Source: Peptococcaceae bacterium (GTDB lineage Bacteria > Bacillota > Desulfitobacteriia > Desulfitobacteriales > Syntrophobotulaceae). Taken from it: a stretch of DNA of 64,000 bases. Made by a program: the position numbers and the translations under genes. The notes beneath the pieces were generated by a model. The model had not been told where the DNA came from. It did no database searches and saw nothing but the letters and a program-made list of their open reading frames with translations. Numbering within the stretch: the stretch's first letter is position 1; each line of letters starts with the position of its first letter. The stretch is taken from the NCBI GenBank assembly GCA_012517475.1, contig JAAYUV010000060.1, positions 1 through 64,000 on the forward strand, read 5' to 3'. Of the stretch, positions 1-8,678 are shown piece by piece.

Positions 1-141
1 AGCTGTTACCAGCAACTAATCCAAGTCTATTTTGACACGGCAACCAAACGTTTTTCAAGGCTTATTAATAAATTTTGGCCTCACTCTTTAAAATTTGGGT
101 TATGGAGCTGGAATTATTATCCTGGAACTGCATAACTCCTG
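1..141 (+). mobile_element. 3' end of an IS4-type insertion sequence
   Basis: The first 135 bases encode the last 44 residues of a transposase ending in NYYPGTA and a TAA stop. They match the C-terminus of the complete element at 38628-40239 with few substitutions (for example SRLINK here, TRLLSK there). The terminal inverted repeat AACTGCATAACTCCTG lies at 126-141, so the element ends at 141. The rest lies outside the window. This is a second, slightly diverged copy in the opposite orientation. Confidence 0.93.
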
Positions 142-285
142 AAAGTTATAAGATCCCAATTTCTTAAAAACATCCTATTGCTCAATATCAAAGGTTATCC
201 CCGTGGTTTGACACCAAGTATTTTAGTAATAGGAATTAGTTTATTTACTATTTCAGATAATATGCCAATCTCTTTTAGGATTTGA

Positions 286-390
286 ACAAATGTGGAAGTA
301 GCCCAGGAAACAGGTTTTTGTGATCAAAGTCATTTTCATAAAGCCTTTAAGCAAAAATTCGGTATCACCCCAGGGTAGTATGAATGTTGA
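286..390 (+). pseudogene. AraC-family regulator, C-terminal HTH relic
   Basis: One frame reads VAQETGFCDQSHFHKAFKQKFGITPG, the second helix-turn-helix of AraC/XylS regulators, which normally continues P-x-x-YR. Here a TAG stop at 376-378 replaces the codon after Gly, and another stop (TGA at 283-285) lies just upstream. There is no start codon or N-terminal domain. It is a dead fragment beside the insertion-sequence end. The remaining sequence between 142 and 285 shows nothing recognisable. Confidence 0.75.
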
Positions 391-416
391 AAGAATATGC
401 TATTTTCTAATAGAAA

Positions 417-454
417 AAGGAAGCTGGCTCATTATTACGTGGTCCAGCTTCCTT
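417..454. terminator. Bidirectional terminator hairpin
   Basis: An 11-bp perfect stem (AAGGAAGCTGG/CCAGCTTCCTT) encloses a 16-base loop. It is followed by TTTTATTA on the plus strand and by a run of T on the minus strand. It lies just after the stop of the hydrolase gene on the minus strand. Confidence 0.8.
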
Positions 455-482
455 TTATTACTTATTTATTTTACACTTTGGG

Positions 483-1364
483 TTAATCTTTAAAGAAGCT
501 GGCTACCTCTTTCTGAAAAAGCAGATGACCTTTTTGAAAATGCATCATATGACCGGCTTCAGGTATAACGACATATCGTTTATACGGGTTGGGGAGCTGT
601 CTATAGAATGGCAGCAGCCCATCCAGATCTGCAACATCATCATATTCTCCATGGATCATCATGGTGGGGACAGGCAGGAGACAAGGATTAACCATCGGCA
701 TGATCGTAACCATATCAAGCTGAGGTCCATTAGGAGTATTGATCTCAATTGTGCTGGCATCTTTCGCAAATTTGTCTATAACATCTGAATCATTGACTTC
801 AGCAGGTGTCATTGAATAAAAACGCCCTTTCCAACCAACTTCGGGTATGTGAACATATGGATTCTTTGGGTAAAATTCAATCTTTGGTTTCCTCCTGGCA
901 ATGTCAGGACTGTTACAATGCATTTGGGCATAACTCACATACTTGGCAGTTTTCTCAGGATGAGCCATAATAAACATTCCTCCATACTGTGTCCCCCAAG
1001 ACCAGCCCAGAAGGTTTACTCTTTGTGCATCTCTAAACTTCAGGATATAGTCTACTACCATATTTAGATCTTCACTGGCATCCCACGTTGAAAAATGTCC
1101 TTGCGGGTGAGTTGATCTCCCAAATCCTCTGACATCGGGAGCAAATATATCGAATCCCTCATTTGCCAAATAATCCATAAGACTGTAGGAAGGCTTACCC
1201 GGTATTTGAAGGTCAAAACTCTCCCGCCCCGCAGTTGCCGAGCCATGTGCAAGAACAACGACAGGCTTTTCAGAAGATTCTTCATTGCTTTTTTCCCAAA
1301 TATAGAGCTTGATACCGTCATGCTCTATCCAATGTTCAGTACCGACAACATGCTTAACTGTCAT
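483..1364 (-). CDS. Alpha/beta-fold hydrolase
   Basis: A single-domain cytoplasmic alpha/beta hydrolase of 293 residues. The oxyanion region LAHGSATAG, the DVRGFGRS turn, the nucleophile elbow GWSWG and a C-terminal PEAGHMMH with the likely catalytic His are all present, so the fold and triad appear complete. The substrate cannot be read from the sequence. The reading frame opens 45 bases further upstream, but AAAGGAGG stands just before the ATG at 1362-1364, so that start is preferred. It is monocistronic, and both flanking regions are relics. Confidence 0.85.
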   Translation of the reverse strand: MTVKHVVGTEHWIEHDGIKLYIWEKSNEESSEKPVVVLAHGSATAGRESFDLQIPGKPSYSLMDYLANEGFDIFAPDVRGFGRSTHPQGHFSTWDASEDLNMVVDYILKFRDAQRVNLLGWSWGTQYGGMFIMAHPEKTAKYVSYAQMHCNSPDIARRKPKIEFYPKNPYVHIPEVGWKGRFYSMTPAEVNDSDVIDKFAKDASTIEINTPNGPQLDMVTIMPMVNPCLLPVPTMMIHGEYDDVADLDGLLPFYRQLPNPYKRYVVIPEAGHMMHFQKGHLLFQKEVASFFKD

Positions 1365-1528
1365 AAATATTTCCTCCTTTGAAACCAGGTATGAAATAGT
1401 TTTCTTCACCTCAGAAAGAGAACAACATCAGAGTTAAATTACCTCCAATCCTAGAAAGATAAATTTCTTTTAATGCTATAGACGAAGAAAAACAAAAAAG
1501 GATACAGCGATTTTGCACGAAAAGAAAA

Positions 1529-1551
1529 GAGTTTAAGCTATTTTTAAACTC
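1529..1551 (-). terminator. Possible orphan terminator
   Basis: A 7-bp stem (GAGTTTA/TAAACTC) is followed on the minus strand by a T-rich tract. No minus-strand gene lies directly upstream, so it may be left over from a lost gene. The rest of 1365-1635 is AT-rich and holds no gene. Confidence 0.4.
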
Positions 1552-1635
1552 CTTCTGCTAATATTTTCCTGTTAGCTATTTGCTTTTTCATCTCTCCTCA
1601 ACATAATCACTACTATTTAAGATGGAGGTTACATA

Positions 1636-1860
1636 ATGCGGAAATATCTTGGTCCCCTTTTGATTCTATTCACTATCATTCTTACCGTCTTTTTCTGGTC
1701 CATGACTGAACCATTAAAAACGGTTTCAGTGAACAGGCAATACTCTCAGCTGGTTGCAGGCATTATGATGATCTGTTTTGCCTAGGTTTTCTTCCTTACC
1801 ACAAGGCATCCTGTTATCGACACATTGTTTGAGGGACTGGACAAGAGTTATATCTATCAT
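1636..1860 (+). pseudogene. Ferric-reductase-like membrane protein, N-terminal relic
   Basis: An ATG preceded by GGAGG opens a frame with one hydrophobic helix (about residues 5-21) and a second hydrophobic stretch. The same frame continues past an in-frame TAG (1783-1785) into FFLTTRHPVIDTLFEGLDKSYIYH-type sequence, which resembles the N-terminal part of ferric reductase-like transmembrane proteins (family assignment from pattern only). The frame runs into the 3' end of the convergent cation-efflux gene, and the heme-binding helices are absent. It has therefore lost its 3' part and acquired a stop. Confidence 0.6.
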
Positions 1861-1861
1861 A

Positions 1862-2740
1862 CTAATTTTCCTCATCATGGTACGGATCAATATGAACATT
1901 TACCCGGGTATTTTTTATTTTATCGCTCATTGCCTTTTTCAGGCATCCGATAATGCGATGCGCATCCTCGACAGTAACGTTACGATCAATGGTAATATGA
2001 AAATCAATATGCTTAATGTTTCCTGATTTTCTCGTTTTAAGTTTGTGATAGTCCCTGAACTGATCGCTATATTCATTAATAATTTTCTCTATTTCTGCTT
2101 CTTCTTTATCGGATAACCTGGAATCAAGCAAATAGTTAAAAGCGGTTTGACAAAGTTCCCATGCCTCTTTAATAATCAGTACCGCAACGAGTATGGCAAC
2201 GATGGAATCAAGTATTACTAACCCGGTAAGCTTGATAAGAAGAATCCCAGCCCCAACTCCCATAGATGTGTAGACATCTGTTTTCAAATGCAGCGCGTCT
2301 GCTTCAAGTGCCATCGATTCCTCTTCTTGAGCAACCTGGTACAGCTTTTTAGATACAAGCAGATTGATTAATGCGGATGCAAGCATGACGGCGATCGCCA
2401 CAGTGGCCTGTTCAATCTCTGTATGTTCAAATAATTTTTTAACAGCTTCAATGATGATGAGCGCCGCAGCTACAAAAATCAAAAGTCCTTCTGCCAAGCC
2501 GGAAATATTCTCGATTTTCCCGTGACCGTAGGGGTGTTCCTTATCGGCAGGCTTTGCAGATTGCCTGACTGAAAAAAATGCAACCAACGAAGCCGCAAGA
2601 TCCATACTCGAGTGTATGGCTTCGGAGATAATACTGACGGAACCGCTTAATATACCGGCTATAATTTTAAACAGAATAAGTGCAGAATTCGATACGATCG
2701 ATAATAAAGCATACTTTACTTTTCTGTCCGAGATAATCAT
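1862..2740 (-). CDS. Cation diffusion facilitator (CDF) family transporter
   Basis: At 292 residues this is the usual CDF length, exporting divalent metal in exchange for protons across the inner membrane. Six helices can be traced. The metal-site pattern SxxxHSSxD (ISEAIHSSMDLAAS) in helix II and HLKTD in helix V are present, with GHGKIEN in the II-III loop and a C-terminal cytoplasmic ferredoxin-like domain (residues about 205-290, HIDFHITID). AAGGAGG precedes the ATG by 7 bases. Zn, Fe or Mn could be the substrate. It is not related in position to the second CDF gene at 42 kb. Confidence 0.92.
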   Translation of the reverse strand: MIISDRKVKYALLSIVSNSALILFKIIAGILSGSVSIISEAIHSSMDLAASLVAFFSVRQSAKPADKEHPYGHGKIENISGLAEGLLIFVAAALIIIEAVKKLFEHTEIEQATVAIAVMLASALINLLVSKKLYQVAQEEESMALEADALHLKTDVYTSMGVGAGILLIKLTGLVILDSIVAILVAVLIIKEAWELCQTAFNYLLDSRLSDKEEAEIEKIINEYSDQFRDYHKLKTRKSGNIKHIDFHITIDRNVTVEDAHRIIGCLKKAMSDKIKNTRVNVHIDPYHDEEN

Positions 2741-2849
2741 CCATTTTCCTCCTTGGATCTGTTAAGACCTTTTTGCATAAATGATTTCCTAAAAATAATT
2801 CGTATATGACTAAAAGCTTTCTATCTATATCAACTCCAATATACAAAAA

Positions 2850-2887
2850 ACCTGTGGAACTATAATTCTTAATATAGTCCCACAGGT
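2850..2887. terminator. Bidirectional terminator hairpin
   Basis: A 15-bp stem with one mismatch (ACCTGTGGAACTATA against TATAGTCCCACAGGT) is flanked by AAAAAA on the left and TTTTTT on the right, so it can work on both strands. It sits between the CDF gene and the acyl-CoA ligase operon. Nothing else is seen from 2741 to 3029. Confidence 0.75.
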
Positions 2888-3029
2888 ATTTTTTATCCTG
2901 CTGCCAGCTTAGCCGGCCCAGCCCCACACACAATAAAGTGTATCGCCTGCTCTATGTAACATCTTCATTTATCTCCAATCAGTATATTGGGAGGCTGCCC
3001 TATTTGTCAACACAAATTTATTTAATAAT

Positions 3030-3060
3030 AAAAATATTCCCCTGAACAAGTGTCCAGGGG
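3030..3060 (-). terminator. Terminator of the oxidoreductase/ligase operon
   Basis: A hairpin with stem CCCCTG/CAGGGG (3039-3044, 3055-3060) is followed on the minus strand by AATATTTTTATT. It lies 38 bases beyond the stop of the last gene of the operon. Confidence 0.75.
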
Positions 3061-3097
3061 AGTAAGGCACGTAACTTTACATCATATTAAACTTATT

Positions 3098-4792
3098 TCA
3101 TTGAGACTTCATGTCTTTTTCCCGGATTTCTACCCTTCTGATTTTCCCGCTGATCGTTTTGGGCAGCTCTGCTACAAACTCGATAATCCTCGGATATTTG
3201 TAAGGAGCCGTAGTTTTTTTAACATGATCCTGCAGTTCTTTCACCAGTTCATCAGACGGTTCATAACCTTTGGATAGAACGATGGTAGCTTTGACGTTAA
3301 ATCCTCTGATAGGGTCCGGTACACCCGTTACAGCTGATTCCAATACTGCAGGATGTTCAGCCAGAGCCGATTCTACCTCAAACGGGCCAATACGGTAACC
3401 AGAAGATTTAATGATATCATCATTTCTTCCTACATACCACAAAAAGCCTAATTCATCCCGGTAGGCGGTATCTCCCGTATGATACAGTCCGTCATGCCAT
3501 GCTTTTCGGGTATTGGCCTCGTCCCGGTAATACCCCATAAAAAGACCTTTTGTTCGGGTTTCCATGTTTTCTGCTTTTAGACAGATTTCACCGGTAACGC
3601 CGGGGTCAACCTCATTCCCGTTTTCATCCACAATGACCAATCCATAACCCGGGGTCGGAAGTCCCATGGAGCCCGGCCTGGGCTGTACCCACGGAAACAA
3701 AGTTGAACAGCAAAGGGTAGTTTCCGTCTGCCCGAAGCCCTCAAAGATACGCAGTCCGGTTGCTTGCTTCCATTTATTGAAAACTTCAGGATTTAACGCT
3801 TCTCCCGCCGTACAGCAGTGTCTTAAGGAAGAGAGGTTGTAGCTTTTCACATCTTCCCTCAGCATAAACCTGTACATGGTCGGAGGAGCACAAAAAGTAG
3901 TAATTTGATATTTTTCCAGTTTTTCAAGGATATCGGCCCCATTAAACGTGTCAAAGTCATAAGTGAAAACGGCTGACTCCGCAAACCACTGACCATATAA
4001 TTTCCCCCAAAGGGATTTCAGCCATCCGGTATCAGAGATGGTAAAATGCAGTCCCCCTTGCTCAGCCCTGTGCCAAAAGACACCTGTCATAAGATGTCCA
4101 AAGGGATAAGAATGATCGTGGGAAACCATTTTCGGATACCCGGTTGTTCCGGAGGAAAAGGACATAATCATCATATCGGTAACTTTGGTAGCTTCCTCCC
4201 CCGTCGGACGCTGCCAATTGTCAGACGCGGCCTCTATCCCTGCTTCAAAATCCAGCCACCCTTCTCCTGCCGCCTTGTGTTTGGATACCGCTTTGATTTG
4301 GACTGTCTCGCATTCCGGTGCAGCTTCGTCAAAATGGCTTGTGCAATCACCATCGCCAGTGATCACAGCCATTTTAATACCGCCCGCCTGACAGCGGTAA
4401 ACATAATCCTTGGCCGTAAGGAGGTGCGTAGCCTGAACAGCAACAGCACCTATTTTGTGCAACGCTAAAATTGCGTACCAGAAAAGATAGCTTCTTTTCA
4501 ATACCAATAGAACAAAGTCGCCTTTTTTAATCCCCACAGACTTAAAATAATTGGCAGTTTTATCTGTCCAGCGCTTCATTTCTCCAAAACTGATTCTCTT
4601 TTCTTCCCCGTCCTTGCCTACCCACAGCATTGCCAGCTGATTTGGTTTTTCCCCCGCCAGCTTATCCAGTACGTCATAGGCAAAATTAAAATCGTCCGGG
4701 CATTTGATGGAGAAATTCCTATATAAATCTTCGAGCGTGACATATTCATCACGATTCCTGCCGATAAACTTTTCATACATGATCATAGGCAT
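3098..4792 (-). CDS. AMP-forming acyl-CoA ligase (medium-chain/aryl type)
   Basis: A 564-residue member of the ANL superfamily, which activates a carboxylic acid through an acyl-adenylate and then forms the CoA thioester. SSGTTGYPK (residues 213-221) is the ATP-binding loop, FEGFGQTET and YHTGD are the adenylate motifs, and the C-terminal lid carries the catalytic Lys in PKTISGKIRR. The sequence resembles acetyl-CoA synthetase-like medium-chain ligases. It is the last gene of an operon with an XRE-cupin regulator (9-bp gap) and a 2-oxoacid:ferredoxin oxidoreductase, so it may interconvert the acyl-CoA made by that enzyme with the free acid. It is a paralogue of the ligase at 8679-10346. Confidence 0.93.
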   Translation of the reverse strand: MPMIMYEKFIGRNRDEYVTLEDLYRNFSIKCPDDFNFAYDVLDKLAGEKPNQLAMLWVGKDGEEKRISFGEMKRWTDKTANYFKSVGIKKGDFVLLVLKRSYLFWYAILALHKIGAVAVQATHLLTAKDYVYRCQAGGIKMAVITGDGDCTSHFDEAAPECETVQIKAVSKHKAAGEGWLDFEAGIEAASDNWQRPTGEEATKVTDMMIMSFSSGTTGYPKMVSHDHSYPFGHLMTGVFWHRAEQGGLHFTISDTGWLKSLWGKLYGQWFAESAVFTYDFDTFNGADILEKLEKYQITTFCAPPTMYRFMLREDVKSYNLSSLRHCCTAGEALNPEVFNKWKQATGLRIFEGFGQTETTLCCSTLFPWVQPRPGSMGLPTPGYGLVIVDENGNEVDPGVTGEICLKAENMETRTKGLFMGYYRDEANTRKAWHDGLYHTGDTAYRDELGFLWYVGRNDDIIKSSGYRIGPFEVESALAEHPAVLESAVTGVPDPIRGFNVKATIVLSKGYEPSDELVKELQDHVKKTTAPYKYPRIIEFVAELPKTISGKIRRVEIREKDMKSQ

Positions 4793-4801
4793 CTTTCTCC
4801 T

Positions 4802-5365
4802 TTATTTCATGACAATCGCAAGGAACTTGGCCGGGGTATTACCATGAGCCTTCATGGCATGAGGAACCGACGAATCAAAATAAATACTGTCACCTTCACT
4901 TAAGGTATAAACCATCTCTCCAAGGAAAAAATCAAGGCTGCCGGAGACCATATAGTTAAACTCCTGACCGTCATGGGCATGACGTTCCGGTATCTCAACT
5001 CCGTTCGGCTCTACGGTAACCATAAACGGTTCAGCCTTTTTATTGCGGAAGGTAAAGGCAAGATGTTTGTAATCATACGCTTTTCGCCGGTTAATATCAT
5101 AACCGCCGCCTGCCCTGACTACACAGCAAGTTGAAAGTTTGGGGGTCTCTCCGCTGATGAGATCCAGCACGTCTACCCCTAAAATGCCTGCTACATTATA
5201 CAAAAAACTAAAGGAAAAATCTTTTTCTCCGGATTCATAGAGCAAATAGTCGGCAAGCGGAATTTCAAGTTTCTCGGAAATCGTTTCAGGAGTAAAGCCA
5301 GTAGACTCACGCAGCATGGATAAGCGTTCACCGATATCTTTTAACTGGTCCGTCAAAATAATCAC
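4802..5365 (-). CDS. XRE-family regulator with C-terminal cupin domain
   Basis: 187 residues: an N-terminal helix-turn-helix (about residues 5-65) followed by a small beta-barrel cupin (about 110-187) with HAHDGQEFNYMVSG and VPHAMKAHG, where His residues could bind a metal or effector. Such proteins usually sense a metabolite and repress or activate their neighbours. It overlaps the gamma-subunit gene by 4 bases and is followed by the ligase gene, so it is co-transcribed with its presumed targets. A second copy (10360-10908) heads the block. Confidence 0.9.
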   Translation of the reverse strand: MIILTDQLKDIGERLSMLRESTGFTPETISEKLEIPLADYLLYESGEKDFSFSFLYNVAGILGVDVLDLISGETPKLSTCCVVRAGGGYDINRRKAYDYKHLAFTFRNKKAEPFMVTVEPNGVEIPERHAHDGQEFNYMVSGSLDFFLGEMVYTLSEGDSIYFDSSVPHAMKAHGNTPAKFLAIVMK

Positions 5366-5907
5366 CCCTCAATAAAATTGTAGCCGATTTCAATCGCTTT
5401 CAGGTTATATGCTAAAAGATCCTGCTTCCTCTCCGGAATGGATTTGGAAGTGGCAACTTTAACAACCTCCAGATCAAATATGCCCAATTCCTTGGTGATT
5501 TTTCCAACCATGATCATATTGGCGAGACCTTTTATACCCTCATCTTCAGCCAGTTTGGTACTGGGGATATAAAAGGCTTTTACATCCGTGCGTTTTACTT
5601 TAATCGGGATTAATGTCGAGTCAACAATAATAATGCCGTCCTTTTTGACATCTTTCTCAAATTTCTCCAGCGAAGGTTGGTTCATGGCTACCAGCATGGT
5701 CGGATTGTCAATGATCGGCGATCCTATCATCGTATCGCTGATCATGACGTTGATATTTGCCGTTCCCCCGCGCATTTCCGGACCGTAAGAAGGAAGCCAG
5801 CTGACTTCTTTCCCAGCCAAGAGCCCTGCGTATGACAGAATTTTACCGGCAAACAAGACTCCCTGTCCGCCAAACCCGGCAATCATTAACTCATGGGTTA
5901 TACTCAT
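5362..5907 (-). CDS. 2-oxoacid:ferredoxin oxidoreductase, gamma subunit
   Basis: 181 residues, the usual size of the separate gamma chain. [14 protein letters not shown] near the N-terminus is the family glycine-rich motif and [13 protein letters not shown] follows. In these enzymes gamma supports CoA binding. Start and stop overlap the neighbouring genes by 4 bases on each side, which indicates translational coupling with the beta subunit and the regulator. The substrate is not decided by sequence; KorC and VorA-type names both fit. Confidence 0.92.
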   Translation of the reverse strand: MSITHELMIAGFGGQGVLFAGKILSYAGLLAGKEVSWLPSYGPEMRGGTANINVMISDTMIGSPIIDNPTMLVAMNQPSLEKFEKDVKKDGIIIVDSTLIPIKVKRTDVKAFYIPSTKLAEDEGIKGLANMIMVGKITKELGIFDLEVVKVATSKSIPERKQDLLAYNLKAIEIGYNFIEG

Positions 5908-6650
5908 TCTGAGGCCCCCTTATCCTTATATACACCCAACGGATAATATGGAATCATATTCTTGCGAAGCCATTCAAGCGCCTCTACCGGCTCAAGGCCC
6001 CAGTTTGTTGAACAAGTGGACAAAACTTCGACAATAGAAAATCCTTTGCCGGCAATCTGATATTCAAAAGCCTTCTTAATGGCTCTTTTGGCATTCTTAA
6101 CGCTCTTTACACTATCTACCGATACGCGCTCGGCATAGGTCGTCCCGTCTACTTTCGCAAGCATCTCACAGACTTTTATGGGGTATCCTGCAAGTTTGGG
6201 GTCTCTGCCGTAAGGCGAAGTTTGCGTAATCTGACCGGGCATGGTGGTAGGAGCCATTTGTCCTCCCGTCATCCCATAAATCGCGTTGTTAACAAAAACA
6301 ATCGTGATATTTTCCCCTCTGGCAGCGGCGTGAACGGTTTCTGCTGTTCCAATGGCCGCCAAATCGCCGTCTCCCTGATAGGTGAAAACAATATTAGCCG
6401 GGTTGGCGCGTTTAATACCGGTTGCCACAGCAGGCGCGCGTCCATGCGCAGCCTGAGCCATATCGCATTCAAAATAATTATAGGCAAATACTGCACAACC
6501 TACAGGAGCCACACCAACACAATGATCCTCTATTCCTAGTTCGTCGATGACTTCCGCCACCAACCGGTGAATGATACCATGGGTACAGCCGGGGCAATAA
6601 TGTGTCACTGTATCTGTAAGCGCTTTCGGTCTTTCATAAACAATAGTCAT
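5904..6650 (-). CDS. 2-oxoacid:ferredoxin oxidoreductase, beta (TPP-binding) subunit
   Basis: 248 residues. [12 protein letters not shown] near the N-terminus is typical of beta chains. [20 protein letters not shown] followed by a Asn-Asn pair ([13 protein letters not shown]) is the thiamine-pyrophosphate/Mg2+ motif. The enzyme decarboxylates a 2-oxoacid to an acyl-CoA and passes electrons to ferredoxin. No 4Fe-4S cysteine set is present in this chain apart from the CPGC region, as expected when a separate ferredoxin subunit exists. It is 3 bases downstream of the alpha gene. Confidence 0.93.
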   Translation of the reverse strand: MTIVYERPKALTDTVTHYCPGCTHGIIHRLVAEVIDELGIEDHCVGVAPVGCAVFAYNYFECDMAQAAHGRAPAVATGIKRANPANIVFTYQGDGDLAAIGTAETVHAAARGENITIVFVNNAIYGMTGGQMAPTTMPGQITQTSPYGRDPKLAGYPIKVCEMLAKVDGTTYAERVSVDSVKSVKNAKRAIKKAFEYQIAGKGFSIVEVLSTCSTNWGLEPVEALEWLRKNMIPYYPLGVYKDKGASE

Positions 6651-6653
6651 GGT

Positions 6654-7718
6654 TTAACTCCTTTCCGTCCGATCTGCTTCCATGATTGCGGAAATAACCG
6701 CTTCGTTTGTGGGAACCATACCACCGGTACGATTGCAGAGAATCACAGGCCGGCTGCAGCGAATGCTCAGTTCAACATCCTCAACCATCTGACCCATACT
6801 CATTTCTACAACGACAAAGGCCTTGGCAGTTGCTGCTGCGGCTTTCATCTGCTCTTTTGGGAACGGCCACAAGGTAACCGGACGGATAAGACCGGCTTTA
6901 ACACCGTTTTTCCGAGCCTCATTAATAGCATTTTTGGCAATTCTCGCACAAATACCATAAGCAACCACGATGACATCCGCATCTTCGGTTAAATAATTGT
7001 CCGTTCTGGCAGATTTTCCAACTTCCGCATATTTTTCGTAACGCTTGAGGTTCAGCATCTCAAGCTCTTCCGCTTCCAGGTAGAGAGAATTCACGATGTT
7101 CTTGCTTCTCTTCCCTTGGGTTCCCGTCAGAGCCCATTCTTTAGGAAACGTTTTAACATTTCCTGCGCGGCTGATATCCACCGGTTCCATGACCTGTCCG
7201 AGCATCCCGTCTCCTAAAATCATTGCGGTAACGCGATACTTATCAGCTAACTCAAAAGCTTCAATTGTGAGGTCGAACATTTCCTGAACCGTATTGGGGG
7301 CTAAAACGATCAAATGAAAATCTCCGTGCCCGGTAGAACGGGTGGCATGAAAATAATCAGCCTGTGACGGACGAATTCCCCCGAGCCCAGGGCCTCCGCG
7401 CTGAATATTGACCACAACAGCAGGGAGATCGCTTCCTGCGAGATAAGATAAGCCTTCGCTTTTGAGTGACAGTCCGGGGCTTGATGAGGACGTCATGGCA
7501 CGAACTCCTGCAGCGGATGCGCCATAAACCATGTTGATCGCTGCAACCTCACTCTCGGCTTGCAAATAGGTTCCACCCAATTTGGGCAAACGCTTGGACA
7601 TAAAAGCCGCCAACTCTGTCTGCGGCGTGATCGGATAACCGAAGAAATGACGGCACCCTGCCATGATCGCTGCTTCAGCTATCGCTTCATTTCCCTTCAT
7701 TAATACCTTCTCCGCCAT
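6654..7718 (-). CDS. 2-oxoacid:ferredoxin oxidoreductase, alpha subunit
   Basis: 354 residues, the usual length for VorB/KorA-type alpha chains. The N-terminus MKGNEAIAEAAIMAGCRHFFGYPITPQTE is diagnostic, and ESEVAAINMVYGASAAGVRAMTSSSSPGLSLKSE forms the pyrimidine-binding region. Sequence is closest in style to 3-methyl-2-oxobutanoate (branched-chain) enzymes, but aryl- or 2-oxoglutarate use is possible. It lies 5 bases after the ferredoxin gene and begins the alpha-beta-gamma series. Confidence 0.93.
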   Translation of the reverse strand: MAEKVLMKGNEAIAEAAIMAGCRHFFGYPITPQTELAAFMSKRLPKLGGTYLQAESEVAAINMVYGASAAGVRAMTSSSSPGLSLKSEGLSYLAGSDLPAVVVNIQRGGPGLGGIRPSQADYFHATRSTGHGDFHLIVLAPNTVQEMFDLTIEAFELADKYRVTAMILGDGMLGQVMEPVDISRAGNVKTFPKEWALTGTQGKRSKNIVNSLYLEAEELEMLNLKRYEKYAEVGKSARTDNYLTEDADVIVVAYGICARIAKNAINEARKNGVKAGLIRPVTLWPFPKEQMKAAAATAKAFVVVEMSMGQMVEDVELSIRCSRPVILCNRTGGMVPTNEAVISAIMEADRTERS

Positions 7719-7723
7719 ACTCT

Positions 7724-7948
7724 TTATCCCACCTCTTTTTCAATCGTAATACATGCGTCCGGGCACATAGTAGCGCAGAATGCGCAGGCCGTACAAGCCT
7801 GTTGATCCGTTATTTCCGCCGGGTGAAAGCCTTTGCTGTTCATGGTCTCCGGCGCCAGACGGATGATTTTTTTGGGACAGGCGTCTACGCAAAGAGAACA
7901 GCCTTTACACCGGTCAACATTAAATGTTACTTTTGTGACTTTTGCCAT
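7724..7948 (-). CDS. 2x[4Fe-4S] ferredoxin, delta subunit of the oxidoreductase
   Basis: 74 residues with two cysteine sets, CKGCSLCVDACP and CTACAFCATMCP, that bind two 4Fe-4S clusters. It supplies the internal electron path of the four-subunit oxidoreductase encoded next to it. The gene start overlaps the end of the ATPase gene by 22 bases. Confidence 0.93.
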   Translation of the reverse strand: MAKVTKVTFNVDRCKGCSLCVDACPKKIIRLAPETMNSKGFHPAEITDQQACTACAFCATMCPDACITIEKEVG

Positions 7949-8601
7949 ACATACTCCTCCAAATCGATAGGAAATAAATTGTGAATAGATGCTTCAAGTT
8001 CTGGAGCGAGACTTCTGGTCACGGATGTCATCACAATCGGAAGTTTCGTCTCACGTGAAATTTCTTCTGCATAAGGTATAGAATTGATGATATCGGCTGC
8101 CGTAGTATCCGGACCCAGATTTGAATTATTAATCATCCCTGTAAACTTAAGACGTGCCGCAGTCTCAATTTCCCTCATAATTTCAAGGGTGGCCTCAACA
8201 TCACGGCTTAAAGGACGATACATATTGACAACCAGGAAAGACGATACACTGTCTTTCAAAAGTCTTTCATGGTAACGTCCCAAGGCGAAGGCTCCCCTGT
8301 CGTCTCCGCCAACATCTATGACCGAATACCATTCTGTATCATCGAAAATCGAGTTGATTTCCCCCGGAACAGAAGGCGCATCTACGTTTGAATTAGCAGT
8401 ATCGGAGGATAAAAGCTTTACCCCTGCCGCCTGCAATTTTCCGGCACTGTCTTTGGTTCTGAAATAAGGGTTAACAATGTCCAGATCGGCAATCATTACT
8501 TTGGGGCGGCTTTGTCTGAGCCATAAAGCGTAATTTACTGCAACGTTTGTTTTGCCGCTCCCATAATGACCGGCAAAGATGGTAACCCTCGAAGTATTCA
8601 C
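7927..8601 (-). CDS. P-loop ATPase of the MinD/CobQ class
   Basis: 224 residues. GHYGSGKTN (residues 11-19) is the Walker A motif, DLDIVNPYFRTKD and VIDVGGDDRGA fit the switch and Walker B regions. Proteins of this kind are often found in oxidoreductase operons of anaerobic Firmicutes; a maturation or regulatory role is possible but not known. The 22-base overlap with the ferredoxin subunit gene shows tight coupling to the oxidoreductase. There is no membrane segment or DNA-binding domain. Confidence 0.8.
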   Translation of the reverse strand: MNTSRVTIFAGHYGSGKTNVAVNYALWLRQSRPKVMIADLDIVNPYFRTKDSAGKLQAAGVKLLSSDTANSNVDAPSVPGEINSIFDDTEWYSVIDVGGDDRGAFALGRYHERLLKDSVSSFLVVNMYRPLSRDVEATLEIMREIETAARLKFTGMINNSNLGPDTTAADIINSIPYAEEISRETKLPIVMTSVTRSLAPELEASIHNLFPIDLEEYVWQKSQK

Positions 8602-8678
8602 TTTGCTAACCTCTTTCCCTGAATATAAAAGTTTTTAAAGCATAAAAAGAACATAACAATATTCATATTATATGTCAA

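Noticed and set aside
1783..1785. In-frame TAG in the ferric-reductase-like gene as pyrrolysine readthrough
   Set aside because: Some relatives use pyrrolysine, but the gene also lacks its heme-binding helices and runs into the next gene, so decay is simpler.
4046..4468. Plus-strand 140-residue frame
   Set aside because: It lies wholly inside the acyl-CoA ligase gene on the other strand and has no ribosome site or family pattern.
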